Source of the DNA: Callaeas wilsoni
Lineage: Eukaryota > Chordata > Aves > Passeriformes > Callaeidae
NCBI GenBank assembly: GCA_013398955.1
Contig: VWPU01018644.1
Span: 19,566-83,565 of the forward strand
Direction: 5' to 3'
Length of the DNA stretch: 64,000 nt
Below are positions 50,901-64,000 of the stretch, one piece after another. The notes under the pieces are model-generated. The model worked only from the letters and a program-made list of their open reading frames with translations, had not been told where the DNA came from and made no database searches. A program made the translations under genes and the position numbers. Position 1 is the stretch's first letter. Every line of letters begins with the position of its first letter.

Positions 50901-53900
50901 CAAAACACTCATACCCTTAATCCTCACTGACACTTCTGGTTTACTTTCTTCTCTCCAGTGTCTCATTATGCATGTTCTCACTACTCTTATAAATTTTCAT
51001 TGATGTGTCTTCTCCCTTACTTAAAATGCAAACATCTGGATTAAATCAACTAAATTCACCCTGTCAGTTTTGCACTTACTCAGTAGTTTTTAAACAGAGC
51101 TTCCAGCTTGTCTGTGTTTTCAAACCTTCATCATTAACAAAACATGAACTCTCAGTTGGTAGTTTCACTGTCTGATCATGTTCCTTTGAATGATTTGTGC
51201 TGGAATGTAAATATAATCACTCTGATTTGGTATTTGTTAGCAAGCTGCAGATTCAAAAATAAATACAGATATGTGGCTACACAGCCTACATCTTTTATTA
51301 ACAACAAATTGAGCTGAATTGAGCCCCAGCCAGAGTGAGCATTTCTTGCCAGCTCTGAGGCAGGCCAGTGTAACTTGTGCTCCTGTGACAAGCCTCTGGT
51401 ACTAGAAATGGTTTTGGGTCTTAGCCCAGCTTAGCATGGAAACCTTTGTCCAATTGTAAGAGCAGCTCTGCCACAGGTTTTCTTTTTTTTACACCAACAG
51501 ATTATCCTTCCTGTATTGCTCTTTGCTGTGTTGAATAATAAGGCACATTTCTAAATTCTTTTCTGAATCATGCTTTGCTGAGCTCTCCTCAGCAGGGCAC
51601 CTGTAAGGCACTCCCAGAGCAACCAAGCTGTGTCACAAACAATTAGATGGCAAATATCTCAGGAGCACTAAGAAATGTGGAGAGCACTTGTGAAATAAAA
51701 GCTTTGTAAAAAAAAAAATAAACAACACAGGAAAATTCTAACCAGGGAGAAGACTGGAGGATGCCTGACAAGCATCTTTATCAGAAAAGGTGTTACCCTT
51801 CTCCCACATCACCCTGCAAATGGAAGCTTGTGTGCCAAGGTAGGACATAAGGGGGTTGTGTAAGGCAAAACCTGATGGACAACAGCTGGTACTCAGGGGG
51901 TTTTGATGGAAAAATTTTGGTATGGCCTTACAGAGCCCAAATGTATCCTGTCTGTGACACTTCCCCAACAGCCTTTCACAACTGCTCAGCATCTTGATAT
52001 AGCTCAAAACAACAGCTCTCCTTTAGGCTCTACAGCCCACGGTGGTACAGCACAGCAGAGCCGAGCTGCAGCACATCCCGGCAGGCTGCTGGGGAGAAAA
52101 CGGCCAGGGATGCAGCACTGAACGCTGCTCTGGGCTCCAGAGGGGCCCTGCTTTGTGACCCTTCCACACTGGGAAGAGGGGCTGTAAGATGCCCTCTCCT
52201 CACTGCAGCAGGCCTTGAAATAGCACCCCTTAAAACCATCATTCAAGCACCAGAGAGAAGCAGGGCTCTAATAAATTTAAGGATTCATTTTATATCCTGC
52301 CTTAAAATTAATGTAAATTAATATTTTAATTTTCAAGCAGTTTTTCAGCTGGAAAACAGAAATATTTTCAAAATGATAATGAAATTGTTTCCAATACTTC
52401 CAAAACTTTTTAGAGGTTTATCTATAAAAATTCACAAAATGGGTCTCCTCCCACAGCCACTTTTGGTTTCAACCGATTATTGCCAGAAAAATGAGTGCAA
52501 ATGTCCTGATTAAGTCTTGTTATAAAATGTCAGGCAAGTAATGTCTGCAGGAATGAGAAGCAATTAAATGTTCAAGTAAAACAATCAAATGCAGGAAACT
52601 CTGCTGTGAAAGTCAAAAGTCATAGGGTCAGCAGAGAAAACTTGGAAAAAGAACATAGGTAAGCAGAAAAAAAGCTAAAAAGGAGACTTTAGTGAACTCA
52701 TCAATGTGAAGAAGTGATTAGTCTCCTTTGTGAAAAGAGTAAATGAAGGAGAAAATAGAATATAAATAAAATTGCCAAAATGAGGATCCAAGAGATGTGA
52801 AGCTGACAAGGTGCAGGAAAGAGATTCAGAGCAAACTGCAATTAGGAAAAATTGAATGTACCAGAGTAAGGCATCTTGGTCATATTTCTCTGTAAGAATG
52901 ATAAAGTTCACTGTTACTGCCTTAAAGATAGAAGACAGCTGCAGTTCAAATGTCTCTACTTTAAAGGCTGTTGTCATCAGAATATCAAGTGTTTTTACTT
53001 TTAGCAAACCAATAATTTCATGTATTTAGGCGAAGAGAGGTACTTCACAATTTTTAATGCATGCCAGAAGTAGCAGATAATTTATTTATTGAAAAATTCA
53101 AATGGATGGAATTCCTTTGTGAACAGAGGTTTTCTTTCATTAAGAAGATCCCAAAATGTGGAGAGGAAGCTACCACTTCACAGCCAAAAGCAAACAAATT
53201 GCACGGATTTTAAAGCAGGTGTAATTCTCTGATACAAAAGGGGATTGCAATTATTCACAGTGAGGTAACATTTCACTCTCCAAGAAAGGAAAGCTGAATA
53301 TGTAGATGAATTGCCCGATGAGTTGAGCCAAATCCAGTCTGATAAAATTTTTGCCGTCAGATATGAGGCACGCGAGAGAAGAAATTAAAACAAGTTCTTA
53401 ATATATTGGTAAGGCCAGACTTGCTGGGATGAAGATTCTTTGCTTTATCTTTAATTTTATATGATGGTTTCTCTCTGGTTCTATTCATTTGTGTATATAT
53501 TCCACTCTTACCAAGACTTCTGAAAATGTATGGGTTCTGCAATTTACATAAAGAAAATTGTGTATAGAAATATCTCTTTCACTCTTTTTAATGTGACTGA
53601 AAGAAATTTTTTCCTCAGCTGCATTTTTTCTTTCCACCTTCTGTGAAGGACAAAGGATTCCCTTTGATCACTCCACATCAACCTCTTTCAGCTCTGTGCT
53701 CACTTTACATTCAAATACTTTGGTTTTATCTGTCCTCTTCCATAGCAACAGTAGATTTCCTTTCCTTAATGCTGAAATCAGTTAAAACTTTGAAGATCTG
53801 TAACTGCTGTGGTTAATGGGAAGTGCATGTCTCATCCTTTCCCTCCAGCCTGGATGTCATGCTGGATGGATAGCAAAACTTCTTTAGTATTAATTTTTCC

Positions 53901-56900
53901 TTAGTAACAATACCTGTGTGATTTATATGGTAACACCTTCCAGCAAGACAACTGCCTTTAATCTCTTTGCAGTATGCGGCACAGAAAAATAAGAAACGTC
54001 CCACTTGACTGTCACACCAGTGAAATACATGGAAATGTTCTTCCTTTAATGAGTATTTTACAAAAAACCTGCTGCCTACCCTCAGCCGAGACCAGAGAAC
54101 AGAAAGATGTGAACATGGGGGGTGACCTGGGGTGGGGAGTGACATTCACACCAAGCACCTCGTTAGTTCCCTCCTCAGCTGATTTGCTGCCAGCTGACTG
54201 GTTCCTCTGGCGAGCACCGTGGGTGTTTTCCGGCACAGAGGGAGAACAAGCTGGATAATGTGGAGGTCAGCACGGTTCAATGGGCTGATCACTTTGTGCA
54301 TGTGGGAGTCAGGGACTCATGCTCCGAGTACCAGCTCTGACACACTTCCTCCTTTAGGAGAAAGTCCAGCACTGCCAGAGCACTGCATCCACACTCCCAC
54401 ACAGCTCCAGTGTGCTTCAAGCACCCAGAGAGGGAAAGGGGTTGTATAGCCTCCCCTGGACACATCATGGAGCACAGCTACAGCTGGAAGAGGGCAGGTG
54501 CCCTCTCCTTCAGCTCCCCAGGAAGCAGCCTGTGCATGGCCTTAGAGGAGGTGATCGCTAGAAGCAAAACCACTTTCTTTCCCCACCTGCAGTAGTCTGA
54601 CAGCCCACTCCCTGGCTGCAGTGAGGCTTCCCAGCAAGAGAGGTGTGAGCAGAAAAAGACGGAAAAGACTCTACGAACCTCAGTGTTTTCTCTTCTTTAC
54701 TGCTAATTTTCAAAGCAGAGCTACACTCTTCTGAGACAGAAATCCTACAGACACCTGGGGCAGTGTCTGTAGACTCAAAAACATATCATCTATCCATTAT
54801 AGATACTTCATTGTTCTTCATCCCATATAGAAAGCCCAGGTATGTTCTATGACACTGCCCAGGAGATCATGCTTAACCTACCACAAACAATTTCAATTTA
54901 TTTTGAGCCAGTGCAGTTTGTCAAGACCTACTGTTTTCAGGAAAGAGCAAGCAGAGCTTTTTCAATTTGTCTAGGTTTTTCTTCCTTTCTTCCTTTACTT
55001 TATGTAAAGTTTTTTGTGCTGAACCAAAAGATACCTGGAGCAAAAAAAATCACATGGTTCTGTCAGATTAAAGGCACTCCAACAGGAGAGACGTTTTTAA
55101 TCCTTTCACTGAAGTTGTACTGGTGTTATAGTCCTGTTATGTGTCCATGCTTCCTCTTAAGAGGCTGTTTATTTTACAGGCAAACAGAAGTGAGCTGTAA
55201 GTTTGTAAAAACACGGGCAAGATCTTGCTCACGAGGATGGCAGTAATTTCCCACTTCATGTTCTGTACCAAACATAAGTCAACAACTAATCATCATAACA
55301 GTCTGCATGGTGTTTTTTGGTATTGCTATTAGCTCTAATCTTGCAGCAAGCTGGAAAGCATAGCAGGTGCTAAGTAACTTCTTAATGTGATTGTCAGGGC
55401 ATAGCAACGTGACATTTGGCAGTTCTGAAGAGAAATAAACAGAAAGAGAGAAAAAAAATAGTCTTCCTGCTAGGACCACTCTTGAAAAGCACTCACCTTA
55501 CTAACTTGCACTGGACTGTATGTGAAGACATAAAAATGCAAAGATAAGACTAATTTTGTACTGAAATGAAAGTAAAACCTTGCAGCAAAGCTGCATTCTC
55601 TCTGAATAATCTCCAGTACGTTTTTTGTGACACCAAAGAAAGCATTCAGCTGGGACCATCTGCCCCATCTCTCTCACCAAGTTTTAGTGAAATTGAGCCA
55701 AAGACTGCCTGTTACCCTTACTGAAGAGTGAGAAGAGCCAGGAAGTCACAAAGAGCACCATCTGCATTTGATGTGGTGCACGTTCTCATCCATTGCTTTG
55801 TCCTATTGAATCCATCTCTCGCCCCAGGGCTACCGGTTCATCAGAAGCTCTAAGGACTCTGACCACCCCTGGCTCCCCAAATCAGCTGGTCACCCACTGA
55901 CTGCAGGTGCTCCTTCGAGAGTTTGTTTTCCAAATGAAGATGAGACTCTCATCTCAAGGAGGACACTGGTTCAGGCTTTCCCAGCTGTACAGCCCAACTT
56001 GCTGCCACACTTCTCAAGTGGTAAAGCTGTTCAGGGCTTTAAGGGATGTGCACTGGCAAGCACACAGCACGTGGCAGTATTTAATTATTAAGCTGCTTCA
56101 GTGCAACGAATACAAGAAAAAGTGTCTTGTAACTTAACCAGCTTCTTATGTAAACACTGTAGCGAGTGTTCATCCCTGAGGTATCATCTTATTGCACATG
56201 CCACCATTTACTTGCCATGGTGATGAATGCTTTAAGGGTGAAGTGTAAGTACTTTAGGAATGCAATTTTTAAGAAGTTTTAAGTCAGGTGAATTGAACCA
56301 TGGCGTTGAATCAACCCAAGTCACAGAGCTGTAAAGTCAGATATAACCTAAGTTGCACATCCTCCTCAACAAATCACCACAGGTGTCTTGTGCATGCCTT
56401 TATCAGCGCTTCGAGAACTTCAGCTCCTCTTTAATGCAGTGTCTGAGTGCTTATGGTGCACACTCTCAAGCTCCCCATGCAACTGCATAATTAAAACAAT
56501 TAAATTTCTTAATTTTTAGGCTTTCATACTATTACTTTACCCTACAATGAGATTCCTGGATCAGCGAACTCTTAAAAGCTCATTAATATCATTACAGCAC
56601 ATTCCTGAAGAGAGGAAAAGAGAAAATATATTTTAAAAAGTATAAAGAAGAAGGAAGAGGTACTATTTCAGTACTTCAAGAGCCCTTTCCCTAGGATTAT
56701 TTTACTCACTGATTTTGCAGCTCTCCCTACATGTGCTTTGCTCTGGCAAGTCTTCCCCACATGCAGCGTAGGGGAGTTGCTCTTAACATGCAGCAGAGCT
56801 CAAAAAAGGCTGTTTTGTCACTGGCAACTGCTGGGTCTGTGTTAGTATCTCACTGCTCCCCTGTCTCACTGCTGAGGGGATGACGAGGTCTCACAGTGCT

Positions 56901-57099
56901 AAAGCACAGAAAGGATTCCTCCGCCATGATATGCCCAACTAATGGAAGCTTGTGCCTGAGGGGGAGCAGTTCATTGCAGTGCTGTTAATGAAAAGAAAGC
57001 TGATTTTCATTTTTTTTATTTCATCTCAGCGATGGCAAATCCTGCAAGCCATGGGGAGTGGGTTTTGACTTTTCAGAAGGGGCAACAGATACTCATAGT

Positions 57100-57142
57100 T
57101 TATGCTTTGGGATTATGTTGTGGTATTATGCTTTGTATTATG
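57100..57142. repeat. Imperfect direct repeat, 26-bp period
   Basis: TTATGCTTTGGGATTATG recurs 26 bp on as TTATGCTTTGTATTATG with small differences. This is a minor degraded duplication. Confidence 0.6.
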
Positions 57143-60100
57143 ATATTAAGTTTTCTCACCTGTGTTTAATGGACAGATGAAGTGCTGACCATTGATTTTG
57201 AAAAGTGCTTGAAAAATTATTTCACCTCTAAAGAGAAAAAAATAGCTGCTGCAATCCATTATCTCCATTCAGAGTTTATAATAAAAAAATGTTTCTTCAG
57301 AAAGTGCTGTGCATGTTTGGCAGATTTATATGCATTTATGTTGACAGGTTTCTTGAAATCCCCATGGAAAGAAAACATCATTTAAAGGCACAGTTTAGGC
57401 TATGCATCTCTCAAAGGTTGCCTGATGATAAGAGGTTACCATGTTTCACTAAGACAAAAGTTCAAAGGATGAAAACAATGACTGTAATCAAACCAAACAC
57501 CCAACTTAAAACATCAACTCATCCGCCTCTCACCTGAATTTTATTTTCTAGGCTATTTCAACTGCAACTACAATGACATAAATAAATAACCTGAGAGAAC
57601 TCAAGGCTTATTTAGCAGTATATTTCTAAGTAAACAAGCTGCTGAGTAGGAAGTACAGCTCCAGCACTGTAAATGGTGGTCAGGTCTCTGCAGTGTGTCT
57701 GCAGCCCCAGCGCTGCAGGTCCTTGGCATATTTAACTGCAATTATTTGGGGGTGGGTTGGTGCAAACCAGTGCAAGTGTGATTCCAGCAGGTTCCCAGGT
57801 GAGGAACTGGCTACAGGACTGGGGCTTCACTGCAGTCATTTACCAGCTGAATGGTTTGGAGGCTCCTACTTCCATCGTGCTGTTGAATAACACTTCAGTT
57901 ATGTCCAGATCAAGTGTGGGCTGCTGCTTGACAGCTCTCTGGAGGCAGCTGGACCAGCTCACAGTCACCCATGAGAAAACCCCTGGAAAGACTTTGTATT
58001 TGCACCTCACAATGCACAAAACTTTCTTCAGATAATGGGAACAACCTTACATAAAAACATAATCTGATAAGCAAAAGCTTACTGTGCGTCTCAGAGCTGG
58101 ACATTCCAGCTCCAAGTGAGCAGTTTCTTCTGCTCTGTTTCTGCACATGCCTACTCTCCAAATCTGAAAGACCTCCGGTTATCTTATTTTCTTCTCTAAG
58201 AATTTTACAGATTTTACCAAAATTTTGTGAACCGAATTATGTTCCTGCTATTTTTTTTTCCTAAATTTCATTTTTTTAATCAAGCAGTAATGTGAAGATA
58301 TGGATAAATACAAGGAACAGGCCTTTTTTTCTATCTATTTTTTCACCATACAGTTTTACTGGAAAAGAAGGAACTATACAAAAGTAGTTTTTTTCAACAA
58401 AGGAAATGTGAGGTATAGTGACTGAAATGTTTCTTTCTGTAATAGAAAACTACAGTGGTCTAAGCCAAATGCTGAGTAGTAAAAGTCTTATCAACAGGAA
58501 CCAAATAGATAACATTTAGCCCAGAAAGACTCATGATTATTTGCATGTATAATAGAGATATTTCATCGTGACAAGCATTGGTCATTTCTTTTGTCTCTGT
58601 CCAGAAGTAAATACATACACCTGCTAGTTGTTTGAGAAAGGAGAGTGCTGGGGCTAAGCCCTTGAGATAACCCATTTATTCAGATCCCTAAATACAGATT
58701 TAGGTGCCTTAAAAGATTCTTCTAAATTTGGAAGCAATGTCCCAGATGTCTGGGCTGGTACAGCACTGTAAGAATTAAATTCTCCCTCAGCCCACTGCAA
58801 AAAAGGAACAATATTAGTCCCACTTTACACTTAGATTTTGCCTTTCCCTCAGGGGTGATGTACTTCAAGAAGCTGATGGCTTTATTTACATCTGGGACAC
58901 TGTCTCCACCTCCCTTCTTTCCCTGCTCAAAATCTTCCCCAATATCTGAAGCTGACATACTACCCGCAGAAAGCCCTTTGAATTGTTTTCATTATCTCAA
59001 TTAGCATTTTGCATATTTAAGCCTTTGAGTCATGTGTAATTGACATCTTGCCCTTTGTTCTCTTCAGTAGGCTGTGCTTACCTCTCCTCCTTTTTTCATC
59101 CACATAATGTCCCAGATAGTTTTCCCCTTTCTGTTCGACATCCTGCTCTTCCATGTTTCAATATTTCTTTATTTCAGCTCACTGTTCTCTGCTTGTCAGT
59201 AAGGCTTCTATTTTTTCACATGCCCAGGCACAATAAGGGCAGTCTGATTTGAAATGTCACCTATAATCTTGTTTTTCATTCCAAGAATTTTATGAACTCT
59301 TACAAGATTTGGAAAGCCATATTCTGCATGCAGTTGGGTAACATCAGTCCAATATTCCTCACAGTAGTAATTCCAGATTACAATGGTATACATATAAAAA
59401 CAAAAAGACCAAACCAGAATCTTGAACTAAAATTGTATTTTCTAGTATAACATTCTTGTTCTGTCAGAAAAAATAAAAAAAAAATCCAAAAAAGAGTGTA
59501 AAGTAAGGCTTTTTCTTCTTTATGATATGGAAGACATATGGAAGAAGTTCTAATAAGATAATGTAGGAATGTATTTGTATTGATATTTTTATAGTAATGC
59601 CCAAGAAGCCCAGCAAAAATCATGGATCTTTTTTTTGCTAAGAACACCAACAGCTGCACATGCAGAAGAAGAGGTAGTTTCTAATCACAACATCATTAGC
59701 AAAACAAAGCAAGTTCAAAAAAAATGTAAAATGAGCTGCTCAGGAAGCCATACAGATTCCTTGAGCAGAATGTGGTCTCTGAAAAGCCCATTCCTCATCC
59801 TTGCCAACTCAAATCTCACTTACACAGTCTGATTTAAGCTTCAAACCATATACACCAGAGGGAGTTTTTACTGTTTTCTCTCTTTATCTAACATGATTTA
59901 GTGACTATTTCTCTTTGAAACTGAAGCTCTTGCTGAGTAACTGCAGGATCCATCAGACCATGTTGCAATTTTAGTATCTGGAGAAGTAAGTTAGGGAAAA
60001 AATATTCAGCCGTCTTTAAAATGCATATTGTGTTGCATGTTGATAATCAGAGGGAAAAAAGAAAAGAAGGTTTTAAAAAAGGCTGGGATGGAGGAACATA

Positions 60101-62170
60101 TTCAAAATCCTTCTCTTCCTTGGGTTCCCACAGTAGGATTAATCTGAAGGAGTGTTCTAACTCAATTTCATCAAATTAAAGAAGGCAGGAATAGATACAT
60201 TTTCAGAGAAGAGTTCCAGAAGGACAAGGTTCCTGCTCTGACAGCTTCCACAAGTGCTGCTTGGTGAGGGTGGGCATGCATTGAGAAGCTGGAGTTTTAC
60301 TCTCAGTCCGTGTGAATTGTATTAATTTGGACTAGAAAGGCTCTTCTTGCAGCTGCTTGTCCAGGATGATGCCCCTCTGTCACCCACAGTGTTTCTCCAC
60401 ACACGGAGAGGCTCACAGAAGAAATCAGTCCAAAAGCCTCTCAAAGTAAATGTGACTCCACACGAAACTTGCTGAAACGTTTCCTGACACAGCTGTAAAT
60501 CAAAGGGAAAAGAGGTGTAATTAATTTTAGAACCAGAACAGCTGCTTTCAAACGACACAAAATTGTCCAGGAGTCAGGGATTTTAACTGTCTGACAGAGA
60601 GCAGAGCCCTCAGTGGCAGTTCTCAGTGTTGGCTTCATTTCACCACCAATAAGTGCTCAGCTAAACATTCATATATTCAGATTCTTCCAGTCCATGCCAT
60701 TTAAACCTGTACTTCAGTTATGTGGAAAAGAAAAAACAGGACAAGAAAGAAAGCTGGGTTTTAAACTCTCAGAAATGGCTTTGCAATTCATTTGGTGTTC
60801 TTTCTTGGAGTCCAAGCTCCTAACTCATGCCTGTACATAATAATCTCAGCTTTCATATGGGGAACAAAAAAAAAGTTTCCAAGTTTCTGTGGCTTAGGAA
60901 GATAAGAGGAAATATGTACAGCCTAAGGGTTTCCAAATCAGAAAAACAAATTTAAAAAATCTCAGAGGTGATCTGCTTTAAAATCCCATGATTTATAATG
61001 TGCTCTGGAACCAACTTTGGCCTCTGATTTAATTACTTTTGGAAGCATGAGACTGTAAATACTTCACTTCCCATAAAGACTTTTTGCAGGAGCCCCAGTT
61101 CTCCTCATATTAAGGTTTTTCTGGTCATACAATTTTTGAATAATTCCACTGTAAAATGGCCTGTACAATATTTTTTGGAGTGTTTCTTTAACATCTGCTT
61201 ATTAAAGACATTTTAATATACTGTTGAGGGAATATAAAATCACTGTGATTTATCACTAATGCAAAATAAGACTATGAATAAAACACCTAAATGGAATGTT
61301 TTATTCTTATTCCTGTTCTCAGTGGATATTTGGTTTTGAAAAACAGAAATCATAAAAATTTTAATGCAAATTAAGTTACCTTACTCCCTCTCCATCATCA
61401 CACAATCAAATAAAGTGGCAAAGGAAATTACTGCAATTCCCTGAACTTGTTTTCCTATGCACAGAAACTTCTAAATACATATCATGTGAGGCAGTAATTA
61501 AGTTCCTAACTTATTTACTTCTTCTATTGGGGCTGCTTCATCTGAGCCACAGTCTTTTGGCAGGAAATTCAAATATTCATCTATTATGAAATGCAGAATA
61601 TCCTGAGCTGTTCTAGCAGCTCACAGTTTAATTTAGATATTAACCATAAGCACACCTGGGATTAGACAATGGCTATGCACTGCCTAGAAAAAAAGAGGCT
61701 ATAGAAATCCCTGTGAAAAATCTGGCATGAAAACATAAGTGTTGTTCATGAAGAACACAAAACAGAGCTTACTTCCAGAGGGATTTGAAGTAAAAGGAAT
61801 GTGAAAGCAGCAGAGACTGGAGAACTGCCTTTGTTCCATACAGGTCCCAAACAGGCATTCAAGAGAGTGAGTGGGTTTTGCAATTCCACAGGCTCTCAGC
61901 ATTTCCTGAAAGGCTTTAAGATGACTATTCCCAAGCAAGAGAGAGAATAAGATATCTGGCTGAGGGTTATTGTTGTGCCCAGCCACGTAGCGAGAGGAGG
62001 AATAGCAGCAAAGGAAAAGAAGCAAAAGTCACTGGGTCACAGTCACCCACCTGTGTACTGAGACCAGATTCTCCCAAAGGCCATACAATATTAAAACTTA
62101 CACAGGCCAGAAATATTAAAACAATCAGGCCAGAAATGTAATGCCATCAAGTTTCACTGGAGGAATGGTA

Positions 62171-62220
62171 CTTCTCCAGTACCATTTCTTCTCCAGTACC
62201 ATTTCTTCTCCAGTACCATT
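62171..62220. repeat. 17-bp x3 tandem repeat with inverted arm
   Basis: CTTCTCCAGTACCATTT occurs at 62171-62187 and 62188-62204, and its first 16 bases recur at 62205-62220. Just before the array, AATGGTACT (62164-62172) is the reverse complement of AGTACCATT within each unit, so the array can fold back on its left edge. Confidence 0.9.
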
Positions 62221-62909
62221 CTATTGGAAAAGGGCTCATAATTTTTCTCAATTGTCTTGCTGTTCTGCCTAGGTTTTTTGTATCCATGGGCTGATTTTAA
62301 GCAGAGGTTCTGCCTGCAGACCATGCACAGACACACAATACTTTTCCAGAATTAAAAAATTTGCAACAGTCATTTCAGACATGGGAGTCTTTACTTGTGT
62401 GTTCCACCACTACCTACACTTCTTTCTACTGCAAGTGCCAACTTGGTAGTAGGTTCAAAATTTCAACTCAAGAAGAGAGTAATCTTATTTTAAATAATGG
62501 CAGCTATAATAACTATCATATAATAACTCTGTCATGGTTTTACAGACTTGTCCAGCCACATCTCCTTATTTGTTTTAACTCAAAGGGCTATAGTTGTATT
62601 TTACCTTATTACTGTTATATTCATTGGGGTTTTTTGTGCTTCTATTTGTGCCTGGGATTTATTGAGGTATCTAACAAACAGAGGCTAAGAAAATCAGATT
62701 TAAATACTCATTGATACATAAAATTTTATTAACAAAAAATTATGAAGTGATGAAATGTTATATGATTACATTAATATTAAGATACAACTTATTACTTAGA
62801 AGTTTATTTAGTTACTTTGTTTTCATTACAGATTTTCTAGACAATTTTATTAAGAAACTCCCTTGTTCCTTCATTATTTAGCTCTAATTGCCAAATGTGT
62901 GTTACCGCT

Positions 62910-63469
62910 TACATTAATACGCCGGCACGCTGGCCAGGCTGGGGGGGCCACAGCTTGGTCCAAGCATGTCCCACACAAAGGTAAATCATCCCGGGGCACC
63001 TCGGTGCCTCGCTAGCCAGCCTCCCAGCCCGTGCGGTGGAGAGCACGAAGCCTAGCATGCCTGGGGCTTGTGGATAGCCCAGGCGTGGCCAGAAACAAAT
63101 GAGCAGAGGAGGCCCTTCGGCCGATGTTCCAAGGATTTATTGTAGAAGCTCCCTTGAAGAGAAACAAAAAAGAAAAGAGCAAGATAAGAGACTGAGGGGC
63201 TTTAAAGGGATACAGGGAAGGGGGCAGGGTGACACCACAGGGACCCATAGGAAGAGGAGAAAGGCGGGACAGGTCAGGATACTTTTCCTTAGGGGATACA
63301 AATGGTGTCTGTCAACTTGTCTGTCAGGCAGACCGAACCCTCCTCAGGAATCCTCGGAATTCAAAGGCAGAAGCCAGCTTCACAGAAGGCGGTTTTACTC
63401 TTTGAAACCAGCCCACCAAATCTCTTTTTCTGGGCTCTGTGGCCCCCGGTTGGTTCATTCACCACAACA
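62910..63469 (-). mobile_element. Solo LTR, ERVK-like, reverse strand, perfect 6-bp target duplication
   Basis: On the reverse strand the element starts TGTTGTGGTGAATGAACC at 63469. A TATA-like TTTAAA (63201-63206) lies before the polyadenylation signal AATAAA (plus-strand TTTATT, 63136-63141), and a GC-rich U5 follows to 62910. The flanks are identical hexamers ACCGCT (62904-62909 and 63470-63475), the duplication length typical of betaretrovirus-like class II (ERVK) insertions. With these boundaries the 3' terminus reads TA and not CA, one substitution from canonical. The length is 560 bp and no internal genes are present. Open frames crossing it (up to 128 codons on the plus strand) are antisense artefacts. 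Confidence 0.82.
63136..63141 (-). promoter_or_regulatory. LTR polyadenylation signal (AATAAA, reverse)
   Basis: It lies 60 bp downstream of the TTTAAA box on the LTR sense strand, in TACAATAAATCC, which is consistent with a short R region. Confidence 0.65.
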
Positions 63470-63475
63470 ACCGCT

Positions 63476-64000
63476 AAATTGTTAGACTGATGATGTTATG
63501 AAAATAAAGCATTCTCAGGCTAAAGTCCAGTTGTATGAGTCAAAACACCATCAGGAAATGAAAGTAAAGACTCTGAAATGGGAGACAGCACGACGAACAT
63601 GAGGTCAGCAGAATTCAGTCCAAGCTGTGGACTTTGGCCTGTTACAGAAGATACTCTGTTAGAGGAGATTTTCCAAACAAACACGAACTGCAGTGAGTTT
63701 GGTGGAGGACTGCCAAGCTGCCTCTGGGCTGGGGAGAGCAGCCCTGTGAGAAGGGGCTGAGGAGCTTCACTTTGCAGCCCCCACGAGTGACACCTTCAGA
63801 GGGCCACCCAGCAGCCAGGTGCAAAAGGAAACAGAGCCAGGGCTGGGGCAAGGGCACTGCGTTGTTCAGAGCGGCACAGACGGGGGGACAAAGGCTGAGC
63901 TTCCATGAGGCTCCCAGACCCACGGACAGGAGCGTGGCTGAGGTCCCAGGTGACACCAGTCATGGGCATTTGTCTCTGTTTGAGACAGGTGTCTGCTAAA
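63476..64000. other. Unique DNA, GC-richer toward window end
   Basis: After the LTR the sequence becomes richer in G and C from about 63.7 kb, with overlapping open frames on both strands (75 and 104 codons). No product is recognised. It may be the approach to a gene-proximal region beyond the window, but nothing here proves it. Confidence 0.4.

Larger units (their letters stand above)
44959..62903. other. Unique non-coding DNA
   Basis: No gene or transposon is recognised over about 18 kb. Frames of 110-134 codons (for example 54842-55246 plus, the longest in the window) have no recognisable domain. GC-richer patches occur near 46.2-46.6, 52.0-52.2, 54.1-54.6, 55.7-55.95 and 57.65-57.95 kb. 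Small repeats occur at 57100-57142 and 62171-62220. Confidence 0.5.

Noticed and set aside
54842..55246. 134-codon plus-strand open frame, the longest in the window
   Set aside because: It has no recognisable domain, a Phe/Leu/Cys-rich composition typical of AT-rich non-coding DNA, and a length within what chance gives in 64 kb.
63099..63485. 128-codon plus-strand open frame near the right end
   Set aside because: It lies almost entirely within the reverse-strand LTR at 62910-63469 and is antisense to it.

Overview
This is vertebrate, almost certainly avian, nuclear DNA. Four observations support this. The base composition is moderately AT-rich and has no bacterial-style packing of long ORFs. 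There is a 5'-truncated CR1 non-LTR retrotransposon with the bird-type octamer 3' end at 16538-16868. There are several long terminal repeats (LTRs) that I recognise from bird genomes, some of which I associate with songbirds. There are also scattered simple repeats and short poly-A tracts. A passerine is my best guess, from recalled LTR families; I could not search a database.

I find no protein-coding gene, rRNA, tRNA or CRISPR. The longest open frame is 134 codons (54842-55246, + strand). Open frames of 100-134 codons are scattered on both strands without codon structure, homology or splice context that I can defend, which is about what chance gives in 64 kb. The window is best read as intergenic DNA or part of a very large intron.

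Layout: 1-9.4 kb is unique DNA with a TA/TG microsatellite (1105-1180), a 26-bp tandem duplication (4640-4691), a possible small non-coding exon (8129-8177) and a 14-bp x3 repeat (8761-8802). At 9.4-9.85 kb there is a reverse-strand LTR with CCAAT, TATA and polyadenylation signals. At 15.6-16.05 kb there is a reverse-strand ERVL-like solo LTR, followed by the CR1 fragment at 16.54-16.87 kb. From 17 to 42.5 kb the DNA is mostly unique, with one MIR-like SINE remnant (about 22.64-22.70 kb), a perfect 10-bp hairpin (34027-34057) and minor repeats. At 42.57-44.95 kb three LTR remnants of three different families lie within 2.4 kb. From 45 to 62.9 kb the DNA is again unique, apart from small repeats. 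At 62.9-63.47 kb there is a reverse-strand ERVK-like solo LTR bounded by a perfect 6-bp target-site duplication, and the window ends in GC-richer unique DNA.

No genes work together here. The readable content is transposon history: short target-site duplications, LTR promoter and polyadenylation signals on both strands, and loss of all retroviral internal regions. The most checkable points are the duplication-bounded solo LTRs at 62904-63475 and 44361-44958, a palindromic polyadenylation signal inside the LTR at 43198-43723, and a zero-exon (ratchet-type) splice motif at 28273/28274 that would matter only if the window lies in a long plus-strand intron.
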